Positions 38,724 to 48,333 are shown, numbered from the stretch's first letter. The stretch: DNA of 64,000 bases from Leifsonia xyli (GCA_001647635.1 CP014761.1:3224001-3288000); one strand, 5' to 3'. Program-made: numbers and translations. Notes: a model not told the origin generated them from the letters alone.

Positions 38724-39895
38724 ATGAACCAGGCAGACAAGTCGTCCTACTGGGTATGGGGTGGATATTCGTGCTCAGTATGTACGCAGGGTGCGGGCTC
38801 GTGCTCGCGGCCTTTCTCGGTCTGCGAGCCGTCGGGCGCGCGATGGCGCGGCGCATCGTGGCGAGGCAGCCGCGTCCCCTCACCCGGATCCACGCGAGTA
38901 CCCCGACGACCGTCACGCTGGAGGCTGACCGGCGCACGCTGCACCGCGGTCACTTCGGTCTCTGGTTCGGGGACGATCACCACGCGCTGGTCGGTGAAGT
39001 GAGAGCACACGACCCACAGGCCGCCACCGTGACGCGCGAGATCCTGCACACATCAGGTGACGTCTCGACGGCGGCGGCGGGATACTGGACCGGTCACCTC
39101 CACCCGGGGCCGACCTCACTGCGTCGGCCCTTCCGCGACGTCATGATCGACGTTCCCGACGGCACCGCACCGGCGTGGCTCATCGAGCCGGCGCACCCGA
39201 CCCGCCGCGACACCTGGGCGATCCACATCCATGGCTGGAATACGACGCGCATCACCGCCCTTCGTTCCGTTCACGCCACCGATGCGCTCGGCATGACCTC
39301 GCTCGTCGTGTCGTTTCGAGGCGACGGCGAGGGCCCCGAGGTCTCCGGGGGTCTGTCGACCCTCGGCCTGTGCGAGTCCGCCGACGTGGATGCCGCGATC
39401 GCGTACGCTTTGCGCCGGGGCGCTACGTCGGTGGTCCTCGTCGGCTGGTCGATGGGCGGGGCCATTGCGCTCCTACTGGCCGAGTCGAGCCCGTACCGGG
39501 CATTCATCGAGCGGCTCGTCCTCATCGGGCCGGTCACCGACTGGCGGGCCGTGGTACACAACGGGGCACGCGAGCGCGGGCTCCCTGCGTGGACCGCGAA
39601 GCTCGCCATCGAGATTCTCGCCGATCCTCTCGAGAGCGCACGGCTGGGGCTCTGCCACCCGGTCGATTTCGGGCGCCTCGATTGGAGTAGACCGGGGCGG
39701 CTCGCCGTGCCCGCTCTCGTCATCCACTCGGAGGGCGACCGCACGGTCCCGCTGGCCTCGTCCGTGCTCTTCGCCATGGCGAACCCGGACCGGGTGCGCC
39801 TCGCGGAGCTCTCGCCCGCCGAGCACGGCTGGGAGTACAACGTCGACCCGGCCGCCTTCAACCGGGCGATCATCGAGTTCATCGAACCGGGCTAG
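38724..39895 (+). CDS. Alpha/beta hydrolase with N-terminal membrane anchor (frameshift near start)
   Basis: Hydrolase of about 390 residues with a hydrophobic N-terminal segment (WIFVLSMYAGCGLVLAAFLG) and the lid-core motif VLVGWSMGGAIALLLAE (nucleophile Ser); later VIHSEGDRTVP (Asp) and a final His in SPAEHGWEYN. ATG 38724 has AGAAGGA and codons with high third-position GC, but the frame shifts inside GGGG at 38758-38761. One more G joins it to the protein body. The uninterrupted frame upstream (from 38702) has low third-position GC and is not coding-like. ATG 38756 is another possible start. Substrate unknown. Confidence 0.78.
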
Positions 39896-39904
39896 CCTGG
39901 GCGC

Positions 39905-41335
39905 ATGGCCGACCTCCACGAGCTGACCGCGCTGGAACTCTGGCAGGAGCTGCAGACCGGGCGCGTGTCGCCCCGCGAGCTCGCGTCCCACTACCTCGAC
40001 CGCATCGAACGGCTGAACCCGCAACTGGGCGCGTTCGTCACCGTGACGCGGGATGCGGCCCTCAGGCGGGCCGACGAGGTCGCCGAGAGCGTGCCCAAGA
40101 CCGCTCCGCTGTGGGGACTGCCCTCCGGCGACAAGGACCTCTGGCAGCGTGCCGGTGTCCCGACCGGGTTCGGGTCGCGCGCGATGGCCGGATTCGTGCC
40201 CGAGCAGAGCGACGAGATCGTCGAGCAGCTGGATGCGACCGGCGCCATCAGCCTCGGTAAGACGAACGCGCCCGAGTTCGGCCTGCCCGCCTACACGGAG
40301 TCGCTGGCGGCGCCGCCCGCGCGCAATCCGTGGAACCCCGAGCTGGGTGCGGGTGGGTCGAGCGGGGGAGCGGCCGTCGCGGTGGCGAGCGGGATGCTCC
40401 CGTTCGCGCCGGGGTCGGACGGCGGCGGGTCGGTCCGCATCCCCGCGGCGGCGTGCGGTCTCGTCGGGCTGAAGCCGTCGCGCGGACTCGTGCCCGCCGG
40501 CAGCGGCATCGCGTCGCTGGCCGGTCTGGTCGTCGACGGGCCGCTGGCCCGCACGGTGGCCGACGCGGCCCTCCTGCTCGACGGGATGATCGCGAAGCGG
40601 CCGGACGGGACGATCGACCACCACTACACGCTGCGCGCCCCCTACGACGATGACGGCCCGTTCCTCGGCACCGCGGTCCGCGGCGAGGGACGGTTCCAGA
40701 TCGGCGTGATGACGACCTCGGCCTGGGACAGCGCGTACGACATCACGATCGCGCCGGAGGCGCTGGACGCCGTGGCGAAGGCGGCCGAGCTCCTCGACAC
40801 GATGGGTCACGGGCTAGAAGACACGGCGCTCGAATCCGACGACACGTACGCGCCGGCGTTCCGCACCATCTGGCAGGCGGGCGCTGCCCGGATCCCCGCC
40901 GAGGGCGAGGTGCTCGACCTGCTCGAGCCGCTGACCGCCTGGCTGGTCGAGCGCGGCCGCGCCCTGAGCGCCCGCGAGCTCGGTGAGGCGCTGGCGACGC
41001 TGACCGAGTACGAGAGGTCTTTCATCCGCCAGCTGTCGACCTTCGACGCGGTGCTGACGCCCGCGATGGCGCTCACCCCGCGTCCGGTCGGCTGGTACGA
41101 CCAGGAGGACGGCGAGCGCAACTTCGAGCAGCAGGTGCAGTACACGCCGTTCACCTCGATGCTCAACGTCACGGGCCTCCCCGCGATCGTGCTGCCGGTG
41201 TCGCTGACCGAGGAGGGCGTACCGATGGGCGTGCAGCTGATCGGGCGCCCCGGCGGCGAGCGGACGCTGCTGTCGCTCGCCACCCAGCTGGAGCGCCGCA
41301 TCCGCTGGCAGGAGCGGCGGCCGCCGGTCTGGTGA
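39905..41335 (+). CDS. Amidase, amidase-signature family
   Basis: Amide hydrolase of 476 residues. Catalytic Lys77 (SGDKDLW), the cis-Ser in GAGGSSGGAAVAVASG (about residue 153) and nucleophile Ser176 in SDGGGSVRIPAA form the Ser-cisSer-Lys triad. Members include GatA-like and nitrilase-pathway amidases; no GatB/GatC genes are nearby, so a catabolic amidase is more likely. The ATG at 39905 lies 6 bases after TAGCCT (39893-39898), whose first three bases are the stop of the preceding gene. Confidence 0.9.
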   Translation: MADLHELTALELWQELQTGRVSPRELASHYLDRIERLNPQLGAFVTVTRDAALRRADEVAESVPKTAPLWGLPSGDKDLWQRAGVPTGFGSRAMAGFVPEQSDEIVEQLDATGAISLGKTNAPEFGLPAYTESLAAPPARNPWNPELGAGGSSGGAAVAVASGMLPFAPGSDGGGSVRIPAAACGLVGLKPSRGLVPAGSGIASLAGLVVDGPLARTVADAALLLDGMIAKRPDGTIDHHYTLRAPYDDDGPFLGTAVRGEGRFQIGVMTTSAWDSAYDITIAPEALDAVAKAAELLDTMGHGLEDTALESDDTYAPAFRTIWQAGAARIPAEGEVLDLLEPLTAWLVERGRALSARELGEALATLTEYERSFIRQLSTFDAVLTPAMALTPRPVGWYDQEDGERNFEQQVQYTPFTSMLNVTGLPAIVLPVSLTEEGVPMGVQLIGRPGGERTLLSLATQLERRIRWQERRPPVW

Positions 41336-41362
41336 TGCCGGTCTGGTGACCACGGTCTGGTG
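41326..41362 (+). repeat. Three 14-bp tandem units over the amidase stop codon
   Basis: GGTCTGGTGA recurs at 41326 and 41340, and GGTCTGGTG at 41354, an exact 14-base period. The first copy carries the amidase stop codon. A slippage duplication is the likely origin. Confidence 0.7.
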
Positions 41363-41394
41363 CGCACCCCGGGCGTGAGGGCTACCCTTCGCGT

Positions 41395-42780
41395 GTGAGC
41401 GATCGAGACGAGTTCGGTCCGGTGCTCGACGAAGCGGTGGTGCTCGCCGGGCGGTGGCTCGAAGGCGTGCGCGACGGGCCGATCCCGCCGACCGCCGACG
41501 TGGAGCAGGTGAAGGATGCGCTCGGGCGCGAGCTGCCCGATCGCGGGCCCGATCCGGTGACGGTGCTGCGGTCGCTCGCGCGCGGCGCGGAGCCCGGGCT
41601 GATGCGCATCCACTCGCCGCGGTTCCACGGCTGGGTGATGGGCGGCGCGCAGCCGGTGGCGCTGGGCGCGGACTGGCTCACGTCGGCGTGGGATCAGAAC
41701 AACGGGCTGCGGTCGGTCACGCCCGGCGTCGCCGGGGCGGAGGAGCTGGCGGCGGAGTGGCTGGTCGACCTGCTCGGGCTGCCGTCGGGCTCGGAGGTCG
41801 GGTTCGTGACGGGTGCAACCGTCGCCAACGTCGCGGGCTTGCTGGCGGGTCGCGACGAGGTGCTGCGGCGCGCCGGCTGGGACGCCGCCGCCGACGGGCT
41901 GGCCGGAGGGCCGCGGATACGGGTGCTCGTGGGCGCCGAACGCCACGGCTCCGTGGACAGCGCCTCGGCGATCGCGGGGCTCGGGCACGGGCGTGTAATC
42001 GATGTGGACGATCAGGGCCGGATGCGGGTGGACGCGCTGCGCGCCGCGCTCGACGACGGGGAGGGGCCGGCCATCGTCGTGCTGCAGGCCGGGAACATCC
42101 ACTCGGGCGCGTTCGACCCGTTCGAGGAGGCCGTCGAGGTGGCGCACGCCGCGGGTGCCTGGGTGCACATCGACGGGGCCTTCGGCCTGTGGGCCGCCGC
42201 AGCGCCGCGCCTGCGGTGGCTGATGGCCGGTGCCGAGCAGGCGGACTCCTGGGCGACGGACGCGCACAAGACGCTCAACGTCCCGTACGACTGCGGGATC
42301 GTGGCGGTCGCCGATCCCGCAGCACTGCACCGCACGATGGCGCAGCACGCGGCGTACCTGGCGTCGTCGGACACGGTCGCAGACCCGTCCGACCGCGTCC
42401 CCGAGCTGTCGCGCCGGGCCCGTGGTGTGCCGGTGTACGCGACGCTCGCTCAGCTCGGGCGATCGGGGGTCGCCGACCTCGTCCAGCAGCTCGCGGACGC
42501 AGCAACGGCGATCGCGGTCGGCATCAGCGGCATCCCGGGCGCCGAGATCCTCAACGAGGTCGTCTACACCCAGGTGTGCGCCGCGTTCGGATACGACGAG
42601 CGGACGCGCGCGATCGGTGCCGCGCTGCTGGCCGACGGGACCGCGCTCGCGTCGCCGTCCACCTGGCACGGGCGCGCGGTGCTGCGGTTCTCGGTCAGCA
42701 ACTGGCTGACCGATCAGGAGGAGGCGGCCCGCACCGTCGCCGCCGTGGAGCGCGCCGTCGCCTCCGTCACCGTGTCCTGA
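41395..42780 (+). CDS. PLP-dependent decarboxylase/aminotransferase-like protein
   Basis: Pyridoxal-phosphate enzyme of 461 residues of the group II amino-acid decarboxylase fold. VTGATVANVAGLLAGRD is the phosphate/cofactor loop, HIDGAFGLWAAAAPRLR the cofactor-facing Asp, and Lys292 in DAHKTLNVPYDCG the Schiff-base lysine. Substrate not assigned; aromatic amino acids are common for this group. GTG 41395 lies 6 bases after TACCCT (41383-41388). Convergent with ggt. Confidence 0.87.
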   Translation: MSDRDEFGPVLDEAVVLAGRWLEGVRDGPIPPTADVEQVKDALGRELPDRGPDPVTVLRSLARGAEPGLMRIHSPRFHGWVMGGAQPVALGADWLTSAWDQNNGLRSVTPGVAGAEELAAEWLVDLLGLPSGSEVGFVTGATVANVAGLLAGRDEVLRRAGWDAAADGLAGGPRIRVLVGAERHGSVDSASAIAGLGHGRVIDVDDQGRMRVDALRAALDDGEGPAIVVLQAGNIHSGAFDPFEEAVEVAHAAGAWVHIDGAFGLWAAAAPRLRWLMAGAEQADSWATDAHKTLNVPYDCGIVAVADPAALHRTMAQHAAYLASSDTVADPSDRVPELSRRARGVPVYATLAQLGRSGVADLVQQLADAATAIAVGISGIPGAEILNEVVYTQVCAAFGYDERTRAIGAALLADGTALASPSTWHGRAVLRFSVSNWLTDQEEAARTVAAVERAVASVTVS

Positions 42781-42783
42781 CCG

Positions 42784-42847
42784 CGACTGCGGCGGTTCGT
42801 CGCGTCTACGGCGGCGCGCGCAGCCGCCGACGGAACGAGCCGCCGCA
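42784..42847. repeat. REP-like palindrome, copy 2
   Basis: CGACTGCGGCGGTTCG (42784-42799) is identical to the left arm of the element at 12582. The right arm CGAGCCGCCGCA (42836-42847) pairs with its last 12 bases with one G-T pair. An inner hairpin lies in the loop. It sits in the gap between the convergent PLP and ggt genes. Confidence 0.6.
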
Positions 42848-42862
42848 CGGGCGGAGGCCGCC

Positions 42863-44662
42863 TCACCGGCCGGCCGCGTACCCCTGCATCCCGCGCGGGT
42901 TCGCCGCCGCGCTGAGGATGCCCGTTGCGGCATCCCGCCCGACCGACGACAGCCGGCCCAGCGTCCAGTCGCCCGCGCGGCTGATGCGGTGGCCGCGGGC
43001 TTCGAGCCCCGCGATGACCTCGTCGCCCAGCCGCGACTCCACGACCGCTCCCGCCGGCACCCAGGTGCGCGGCCAGAACGACTCCGCGATGGACGTCGTG
43101 TGCAGCGCCGGCGCGTCGATCGCCTGCTGAGGTGTGTACCCGCCGACGATCGTGCGGAGCAGGTAGAGCAGCTGCCACTGGTCCTGCTGGTCGCCGCCGG
43201 GCGAGCCGAGAGCGGTCACCGGAACGCCGTCGCGGAGCACGAGCGTCGGCGTCAGGGTCGTGCGCGGCCGCTTGCCGGGCGTGAGCGTGGAGGCGGATCC
43301 CTCCTCCAGCCAGGTCATCTGCAGGCGCGTGCCGAGGCAGAAGCCCAGCTCCGGGATGGTCGGCGACGACTGCAGCCAGCCTCCGGAGGGGGTGGCCGAG
43401 ACGATGTTGCCCCAGCGGTCCACGACGTCGATGTGACAGGTGTCGCCGCGGGTCTCGCCGGTGCGGGAGACCGTCGGCTCGCCGACGCCCTCCGCGGCGA
43501 CGCCCGACGGCGGCGTGTACTCGGTGCGCAGCGGCGGGAGGAACGGCTCGGCGCTGGGGACGCGTCCCGGCCGGAACTCCGCCGACGCGCGGTCGCCGAT
43601 CAGCTCGCGGCGCGACGCGGCGTACTCGGGCGAGAGCAGCGCCTCCACCGGCACGCGGGCGTCGCCGAAGTAGGCGTCGCGGTCGGCGTAGGCGAGCTTC
43701 TGCGCCTCCAGCACGGTGTGGGCGCCCAGCTCGGTCGACGGGTCGAGGCGCTCGTCGTCGGCGAAGCCGTCGAGGATGGCGAGGGTCTCCAGCAGTGCGG
43801 GGCCCTGGCTCCAGGCGTTCGTCTTCGCGATGGTGTGGCCGCGGAACTCCAGGGTCACCGCGTCCTCGTAGTGCGCGCGGTAGTCGGCGAAGTCCCGCTC
43901 GGCGATCACGCCCGCGTGGTCGGCGCCGTCGGAGTGCCGGTGCGGCGTCTTCACGAAGGCCGCGGCGGCCTGCGCGACGAAGCCCGTCGACCACTCGGTC
44001 CTCGCGGCCTCGATGCGGTCCTCCCGCGACGCCGCGTCGGACCCGGCCGCGATCAGCCCGCGCAACACCCGCGCGTACGCCGGGTCGACGATCACCTCGC
44101 CGGGCTCCGGGATTTGCCCGCCGGGCATCCACCGCTCCGCCGACGTGGGCCAGTGCTCCGTGAACAGCGGCGCAACCGTGCGGATCGTCGCGCACACGCG
44201 CTCGAGCACGGGATGCCCGTGCTCGGCGTAGTCGAGGGCGAAGGCCAGCACGTCGGCGAGCTCCCACGTGCCGTGGTCCTTCAGGAGCAGCAGCCACGCG
44301 TCCACCGCGCCGGGGACCGCCGCCGCCAGCGCACCCGCGCCGGGCACGAGCTCCAGACCCTCGGCGAGGTAGTGCTCGCGCGTCGCGCCCGCCGGCGCCG
44401 GCCCCTGCCCCGAGAGGACCACCGGCGTCGGGTCCTCCGCCGTCGCGAACAGCGCGACCAGGTCGCCGCCCGGACCGTTGAGGTGCGGCTCCACGATGTG
44501 GAGGACGAACGCACCCGCGACGGCGGCGTCGAACGCGTTGCCGCCGCGCTCCAGCACCGCCTGCGCCGAGGCCGTCGCCAGCCAGTGGGTGGACGCGCTC
44601 ATGCCGAACCGCCCCTGCAGGGTCGGGCGCGTGGTGAAGGCCGGGGGAGGAGTGAAGGCCAT
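42863..44662 (-). CDS. ggt: Gamma-glutamyltransferase family protein
   Basis: Ntn-hydrolase of 599 residues. GGNAFDAAVAGAFVLHIVEPHLNGPGGD is the large-subunit start, and RGDTCHIDVVDRWGNIVS contains the Thr expected as the autoprocessing nucleophile (usual TTHxSVVD, here DTCHIDVVD). GSPGGDQQDQW is the later oxyanion part. No signal peptide is evident, so it is probably cytoplasmic. It may be a glutathione-type hydrolase or an acylase relative. The start at 44662 is one base beyond the stop of DUF1844, the likely upstream partner. Confidence 0.9.
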   Translation of the reverse strand: MAFTPPPAFTTRPTLQGRFGMSASTHWLATASAQAVLERGGNAFDAAVAGAFVLHIVEPHLNGPGGDLVALFATAEDPTPVVLSGQGPAPAGATREHYLAEGLELVPGAGALAAAVPGAVDAWLLLLKDHGTWELADVLAFALDYAEHGHPVLERVCATIRTVAPLFTEHWPTSAERWMPGGQIPEPGEVIVDPAYARVLRGLIAAGSDAASREDRIEAARTEWSTGFVAQAAAAFVKTPHRHSDGADHAGVIAERDFADYRAHYEDAVTLEFRGHTIAKTNAWSQGPALLETLAILDGFADDERLDPSTELGAHTVLEAQKLAYADRDAYFGDARVPVEALLSPEYAASRRELIGDRASAEFRPGRVPSAEPFLPPLRTEYTPPSGVAAEGVGEPTVSRTGETRGDTCHIDVVDRWGNIVSATPSGGWLQSSPTIPELGFCLGTRLQMTWLEEGSASTLTPGKRPRTTLTPTLVLRDGVPVTALGSPGGDQQDQWQLLYLLRTIVGGYTPQQAIDAPALHTTSIAESFWPRTWVPAGAVVESRLGDEVIAGLEARGHRISRAGDWTLGRLSSVGRDAATGILSAAANPRGMQGYAAGR

Positions 44663-44663
44663 G

Positions 44664-45038
44664 TCAGCTGACGGGGCCGGTGTACTTCTCGCCGGGGCCC
44701 TTGCCGATCTCGTCCGGAATGGCGGACGCCTCACGGAACGCCAGCTGCAGCGAGCGGAGGCCGTCGCGCAGGCTGCGCGCGTGCTGGTCGCCGACATGCT
44801 GCGCGCTCGCCGTGACGAGGCCGGCGAGGGCGTCGATCAGCTTGCGCGCCTCATCCAGGTCGGTCTGGTGCTCCGGGTCGTCGGCCAGGCCGCACTTGAC
44901 GGCGGCCGCGCTCATCAGGTGCACCGCGGTGGTGGTGATCACCTCGACAGCGGGCACCTCCGCGATGTCGCGCGTGGCATCCGCGACGCCGTCGTCGAAG
45001 GCGCCGGAGTCGTCGAAGGTGAAGGATGTGTCGCTCAC
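44664..45038 (-). CDS. DUF1844-family protein
   Basis: Protein of 124 residues, function unknown. The core TTAVHLMSAAAVKCGLADDPEHQTDLDEARKLIDALAGL is the DUF1844 signature, and the gene often lies beside infC in actinobacteria, as here. GTG start with an AGAGGAAAG ribosome site; divergent from infC. Probably in one unit with ggt. Confidence 0.85.
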   Translation of the reverse strand: MSDTSFTFDDSGAFDDGVADATRDIAEVPAVEVITTTAVHLMSAAAVKCGLADDPEHQTDLDEARKLIDALAGLVTASAQHVGDQHARSLRDGLRSLQLAFREASAIPDEIGKGPGEKYTGPVS

Positions 45039-45193
45039 TGCTTTCCTCTGCTAGAATTCTTCAGGCTCCGGGGCTTATGCCTCGGTACGAAAGTGGAGAT
45101 TCCTCCCACCCGCGCTTGACCGCTATACAGGTTACCGGGTCGTTGCACTCCGCCACCGCGTGCGAACGCGGGGGTAGTCAGGGTGTTGTACCA

Positions 45194-45219
45194 GGCCTGC
45201 GAGATTTGTTTCGCAGGCC
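45194..45219 (+). promoter_or_regulatory. Leader region of the infC operon with 9-bp hairpin
   Basis: The 267 bases between DUF1844 and infC (45039-45305) hold no gene. Within them GGCCTGCGA (45194-45202) and TCGCAGGCC (45211-45219) form a perfect stem with an 8-base loop, 86 bases before the start codon. It lacks a T-tract. TTGACC at 45116 is a weak candidate -35 element with no convincing -10. A leader role in control of IF3/L35/L20 is plausible. Confidence 0.45.
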
Positions 45220-45305
45220 GTGCTGGTGCGTGGAACCTCCTCTTTCGCCGGATCGTCACCGATGATCCGTGGCCGAGAAGCATCGCTTGATCAGAGGAGA
45301 AAGAC

Positions 45306-45961
<656 letters not shown>

Positions 45962-45962
<1 letters not shown>

Positions 45963-46156
45963 TGCCCAAGCAGAAGACCCACTCCGGCGCCAAGAAGCGC
46001 TTCAAGATCACCGGTAGCGGCAAGGTCATGAAGCAGCAGTCCGGCATGCGCCACAACCTCGAGGTCAAGTCCAGCAGCCGCAAGCGCCGCCTGAACGCCG
46101 AGCAGGTCGTCCCCGAGGTGGACGCCAAGGTCATCCGCCGGATGCTCGGCAAGTAA
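45962..46156 (+). CDS. rpmI: 50S ribosomal protein L35
   Basis: Basic ribosomal protein of 64 residues. It matches L35 throughout ([21 protein letters not shown], then KVIRRMLGK). Its ATG overlaps the infC stop, giving translational coupling in the universal infC-rpmI-rplT order. Confidence 0.97.
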
Positions 46157-46189
46157 CCCCCGACACGCACCTAAGAAGGAAATCGACTA

Positions 46190-46582
46190 ATGGCAAGAGT
46201 GAAGAGGGCTGTCAACGCCCACAAGAAGCGTCGGGTCATCCTCGAGCGCGCCGAGGGCTACCGCGGTCAGCGGTCGCGCCTCTACCGCAAGGCCAAGGAG
46301 CAGGTCACCCACTCCTTGGTCTACTCCTACAACGACCGCCGCAAGCGCAAGGGCGACTTCCGTCGCCTGTGGATCCAGCGCATCAACGCGGCCTCGCGCG
46401 CCAACGGCCTCACCTACAACCGCTTCATCCAGGGCCTGGGCCTGGCGGGAGTCGAGGTCGACCGTCGTATCCTCGCCGACCTCGCGATCACCGAGCCCGC
46501 GACCTTCGCGGCCCTCGTCGAGACCGCCAAGAAGGCGCTGCCCGCCGACACGTCGGCCCCGAAGGCGGACGCTGCGGAGTAG
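46190..46582 (+). CDS. rplT: 50S ribosomal protein L20
   Basis: rRNA-binding protein of 130 residues, needed early in large-subunit assembly. It starts [21 protein letters not shown] and has [20 protein letters not shown]. The Ala/Glu-rich tail is slightly longer than usual. Preceded by AAGGAA and followed by a strong terminator. In some bacteria L20 represses the operon by binding its leader. Confidence 0.97.
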   Translation: MARVKRAVNAHKKRRVILERAEGYRGQRSRLYRKAKEQVTHSLVYSYNDRRKRKGDFRRLWIQRINAASRANGLTYNRFIQGLGLAGVEVDRRILADLAITEPATFAALVETAKKALPADTSAPKADAAE

Positions 46583-46612
46583 CGCACGGCACCCGGCCGG
46601 CTTGCCGGCCTC

Positions 46613-46659
46613 AACGGTGGCCGCAATCTCCCTACGTGGAGGTTGCGGCCACCGTTTTT
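46613..46659 (+). terminator. Rho-independent terminator of infC-rpmI-rplT
   Basis: A 19-bp stem (arms 46613-46631 and 46638-46656, one G-T pair) with a 6-base loop is followed by a T run. It ends 77 bases after the rplT stop. Confidence 0.92.
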
Positions 46660-46703
46660 GCGTTCCGGGCTCACGTCCGTCGAGGTTTCCTGGGCAATGG
46701 CTG

Positions 46704-46763
46704 TGCGTCATAGCGCATTCGTCCTTTTGCGTCATCTTTACCTCATTCGTCGGTCTGTATAAG
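46704..46763 (+). promoter_or_regulatory. Promoter region of the surface-protein gene with two direct repeats
   Basis: CTTTAC (46736-46741) and TATAAG (46758-46763) are spaced by 16 bases and form a -35/-10 pair, giving a 5' leader of about 50 bases with a small hairpin (TGCGAC...GTCGCA). The composite TGCGTCAT...CATTCGTC occurs twice, at 46704-46723 and 46728-46751, across the -35 box, which suggests a regulator site. This intergenic stretch is notably less GC-rich than the surroundings. Confidence 0.5.
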
Positions 46764-46820
46764 TGCGACCGCTTTTCGTCGCAACTACCCAACCCGACGT
46801 ATCCCAAAAGGACAAAACCC

Positions 46821-48068
46821 ATGAGAACCCGATCCAAAATCAGCGGAAAGAAGGCGCTCCTGAGCGTCGGCGCGATCGCTCTCGCCTCCACCGCCCTTAC
46901 GCTCGGCGTCGCCACAGGCGCCAACGCAGCTACTGGATATAGCAACCAGGGCATCAGCTATCTCCAAGTCATTCCGACTGCCCCAGCCACCAGCTTCGCT
47001 GCTCCGGGGACCACCGGCACCCTCAGCTTTTCCATGGGGTCCGGCCACGTCGGCAACACGGATTACACCTACGGAGCCGGTGAGAGCAACAAGTACGTCC
47101 TCACCGTGCCGCAAGGAATGAGCTTCGCCGCGAACGCGTGTGCCGGGCAGGGTGGCGCCACGGCTTGCACGATCTCGCCGGATGGCAAGACCCTGACCCT
47201 TGTGTGGACTGCTCCGACCGGCGGCCATTCGTTTACCAACTACTACAACAACCCCAACCCCAGCTTCCCGGTCGTCTCGACGGGGGGTCCGATCACAGGT
47301 CAGGCAACCGGTACCTACACACCGTTCTGGACCCTCACGACGGCGCAGGCTTTTGACTCTGTTGCGGTCCCTTATACTGCGGCCGCAGTCAAGATCACCA
47401 GCCCGACCGCGGGCGGCGGTTACGCGAACGACGGCAAGACCCCTTTCACGGGAACGGGCCAGCCGGGCTCCACGATCACAATCAAGGACGCGTCCGGGGT
47501 CTCCGCAGGTACTACCACCGTTGACGCATCTGGCAATTGGTCGGTCACCCTCCCCTCCGGCGCACTCGTGCCGGGTGTCGGGTCGACTGTCACCGTGCAG
47601 CAGGATGACGGGGGCTCGATCACGACTGCCTCGGTAGTGATCAACATCGCTGACCCCAATCCGGTAGCACAGCCGATCGCGCCGGTGGTCACGTCCCCGA
47701 CCGCGGGTGACAAGTACGAGAATGACGGCAAGTCGACGTTCACGGGTACCGGTCAGCCGGGTTCGACCATCACGATCAAGGACGGCGCCGGTAACGCGGT
47801 GTGCACCACCACGGTCGATGGTCAGGGCAACTGGACCTGCACCCCGGCCCAGGGCGCGCTGAAGGCCGAGGACGGCTCCACCATCACGGTCGAGCAGAAC
47901 GACGGCACCAACACCCTCACCACCACCATCGTGCTGGACGTGGCGCAGAGCCTCGACAGCCCGGTTGTCGAGCCGGCGGGTCTGCTGCTGGCGAGCGTCC
48001 TGCTCGCTGCTGCGGCGGGTGCCGGTGTGGTCATCGTCCGTCGCCGCCGGCTCGCCGGCCAGGCCTGA
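46821..48068 (+). CDS. Secreted Ig-like repeat surface protein with C-terminal membrane anchor
   Basis: Protein of 415 residues. It has a signal peptide (MRTRSKISGKKALL..., predicted cleavage near ANA-ATG, residue 36). An N-terminal domain of unknown fold is followed by two Ig-like modules of about 90 residues. They start ITSPTAGGGYANDGK (residue 192) and VTSPTAGDKYENDGK (residue 290) and share FTGTGQPGSTITIKD. A hydrophobic segment (LLLASVLLAAAAGAGVVIV) and RRRR tail anchor it; I see no LPxTG. Such modules are common in cell-surface adhesins. ATG 46821 has AAAAGGA upstream. Followed by a microprotein gene and terminator. Confidence 0.83.
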   Translation: MRTRSKISGKKALLSVGAIALASTALTLGVATGANAATGYSNQGISYLQVIPTAPATSFAAPGTTGTLSFSMGSGHVGNTDYTYGAGESNKYVLTVPQGMSFAANACAGQGGATACTISPDGKTLTLVWTAPTGGHSFTNYYNNPNPSFPVVSTGGPITGQATGTYTPFWTLTTAQAFDSVAVPYTAAAVKITSPTAGGGYANDGKTPFTGTGQPGSTITIKDASGVSAGTTTVDASGNWSVTLPSGALVPGVGSTVTVQQDDGGSITTASVVINIADPNPVAQPIAPVVTSPTAGDKYENDGKSTFTGTGQPGSTITIKDGAGNAVCTTTVDGQGNWTCTPAQGALKAEDGSTITVEQNDGTNTLTTTIVLDVAQSLDSPVVEPAGLLLASVLLAAAAGAGVVIVRRRRLAGQA

Positions 48069-48098
48069 CCCGGACCGACGGAAGGTAAGGAGAATCCG

Positions 48099-48266
48099 AT
48101 GTACGGAAGCGCGCCAGGGTTCGGCGTGATGACCGGTGGTGTCATGGCCTCGACCGGCTTCACGGCCGCCGGGTTCATCATCATCGCGGTCAGCCTGGTC
48201 ATCGCCGGCGGGCTCCTGCTCCGCAGCGCCTGGATGAAACGCCAGGACAAGACCGAGACCGCCTGA
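48099..48266 (+). CDS. 55-residue membrane microprotein with sorting-signal-like end
   Basis: A gene of 55 codons with a strong ribosome site (AAGGAG) 30 bases after the surface-protein stop and just before the terminator, so it is co-transcribed. It starts MYGSAPGFGVMTGG, then MASTG followed by a hydrophobic helix (AAGFIIIAVSLVIAGGLLL) and a charged tail (RSAWMKRQDKTETA). The MASTG-helix-basic-tail layout resembles an actinobacterial LAxTG sorting signal standing alone. Function is unknown; sorting is a guess. Confidence 0.7.
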   Translation: MYGSAPGFGVMTGGVMASTGFTAAGFIIIAVSLVIAGGLLLRSAWMKRQDKTETA

Positions 48267-48299
48267 CCCACAACCCGACACCACACAACTGAACAGCTG

Positions 48300-48333
48300 A
48301 AGGGCCGTCGCCACACCCGTGGCGGCGGCCCTT
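48300..48333 (+). terminator. Terminator after the microprotein gene
   Basis: AAGGGCCGTCGCCAC and GTGGCGGCGGCCCTT form a 15-bp stem (one G-T pair) around a 4-base loop, 34 bases after the microprotein stop. No T run follows, but it is the only hairpin in the gap. Confidence 0.75.

Noticed and set aside
45116..45145. TTGACC as a promoter for infC
   Set aside because: No -10 element at a suitable distance; the TATACA nearby is in the wrong place for this -35.
46821..48068. LPxTG sorting signal in the surface protein
   Set aside because: The C-terminus has a hydrophobic helix and RRRR but no LPxTG or LAxTG motif; a membrane anchor is the simpler reading.
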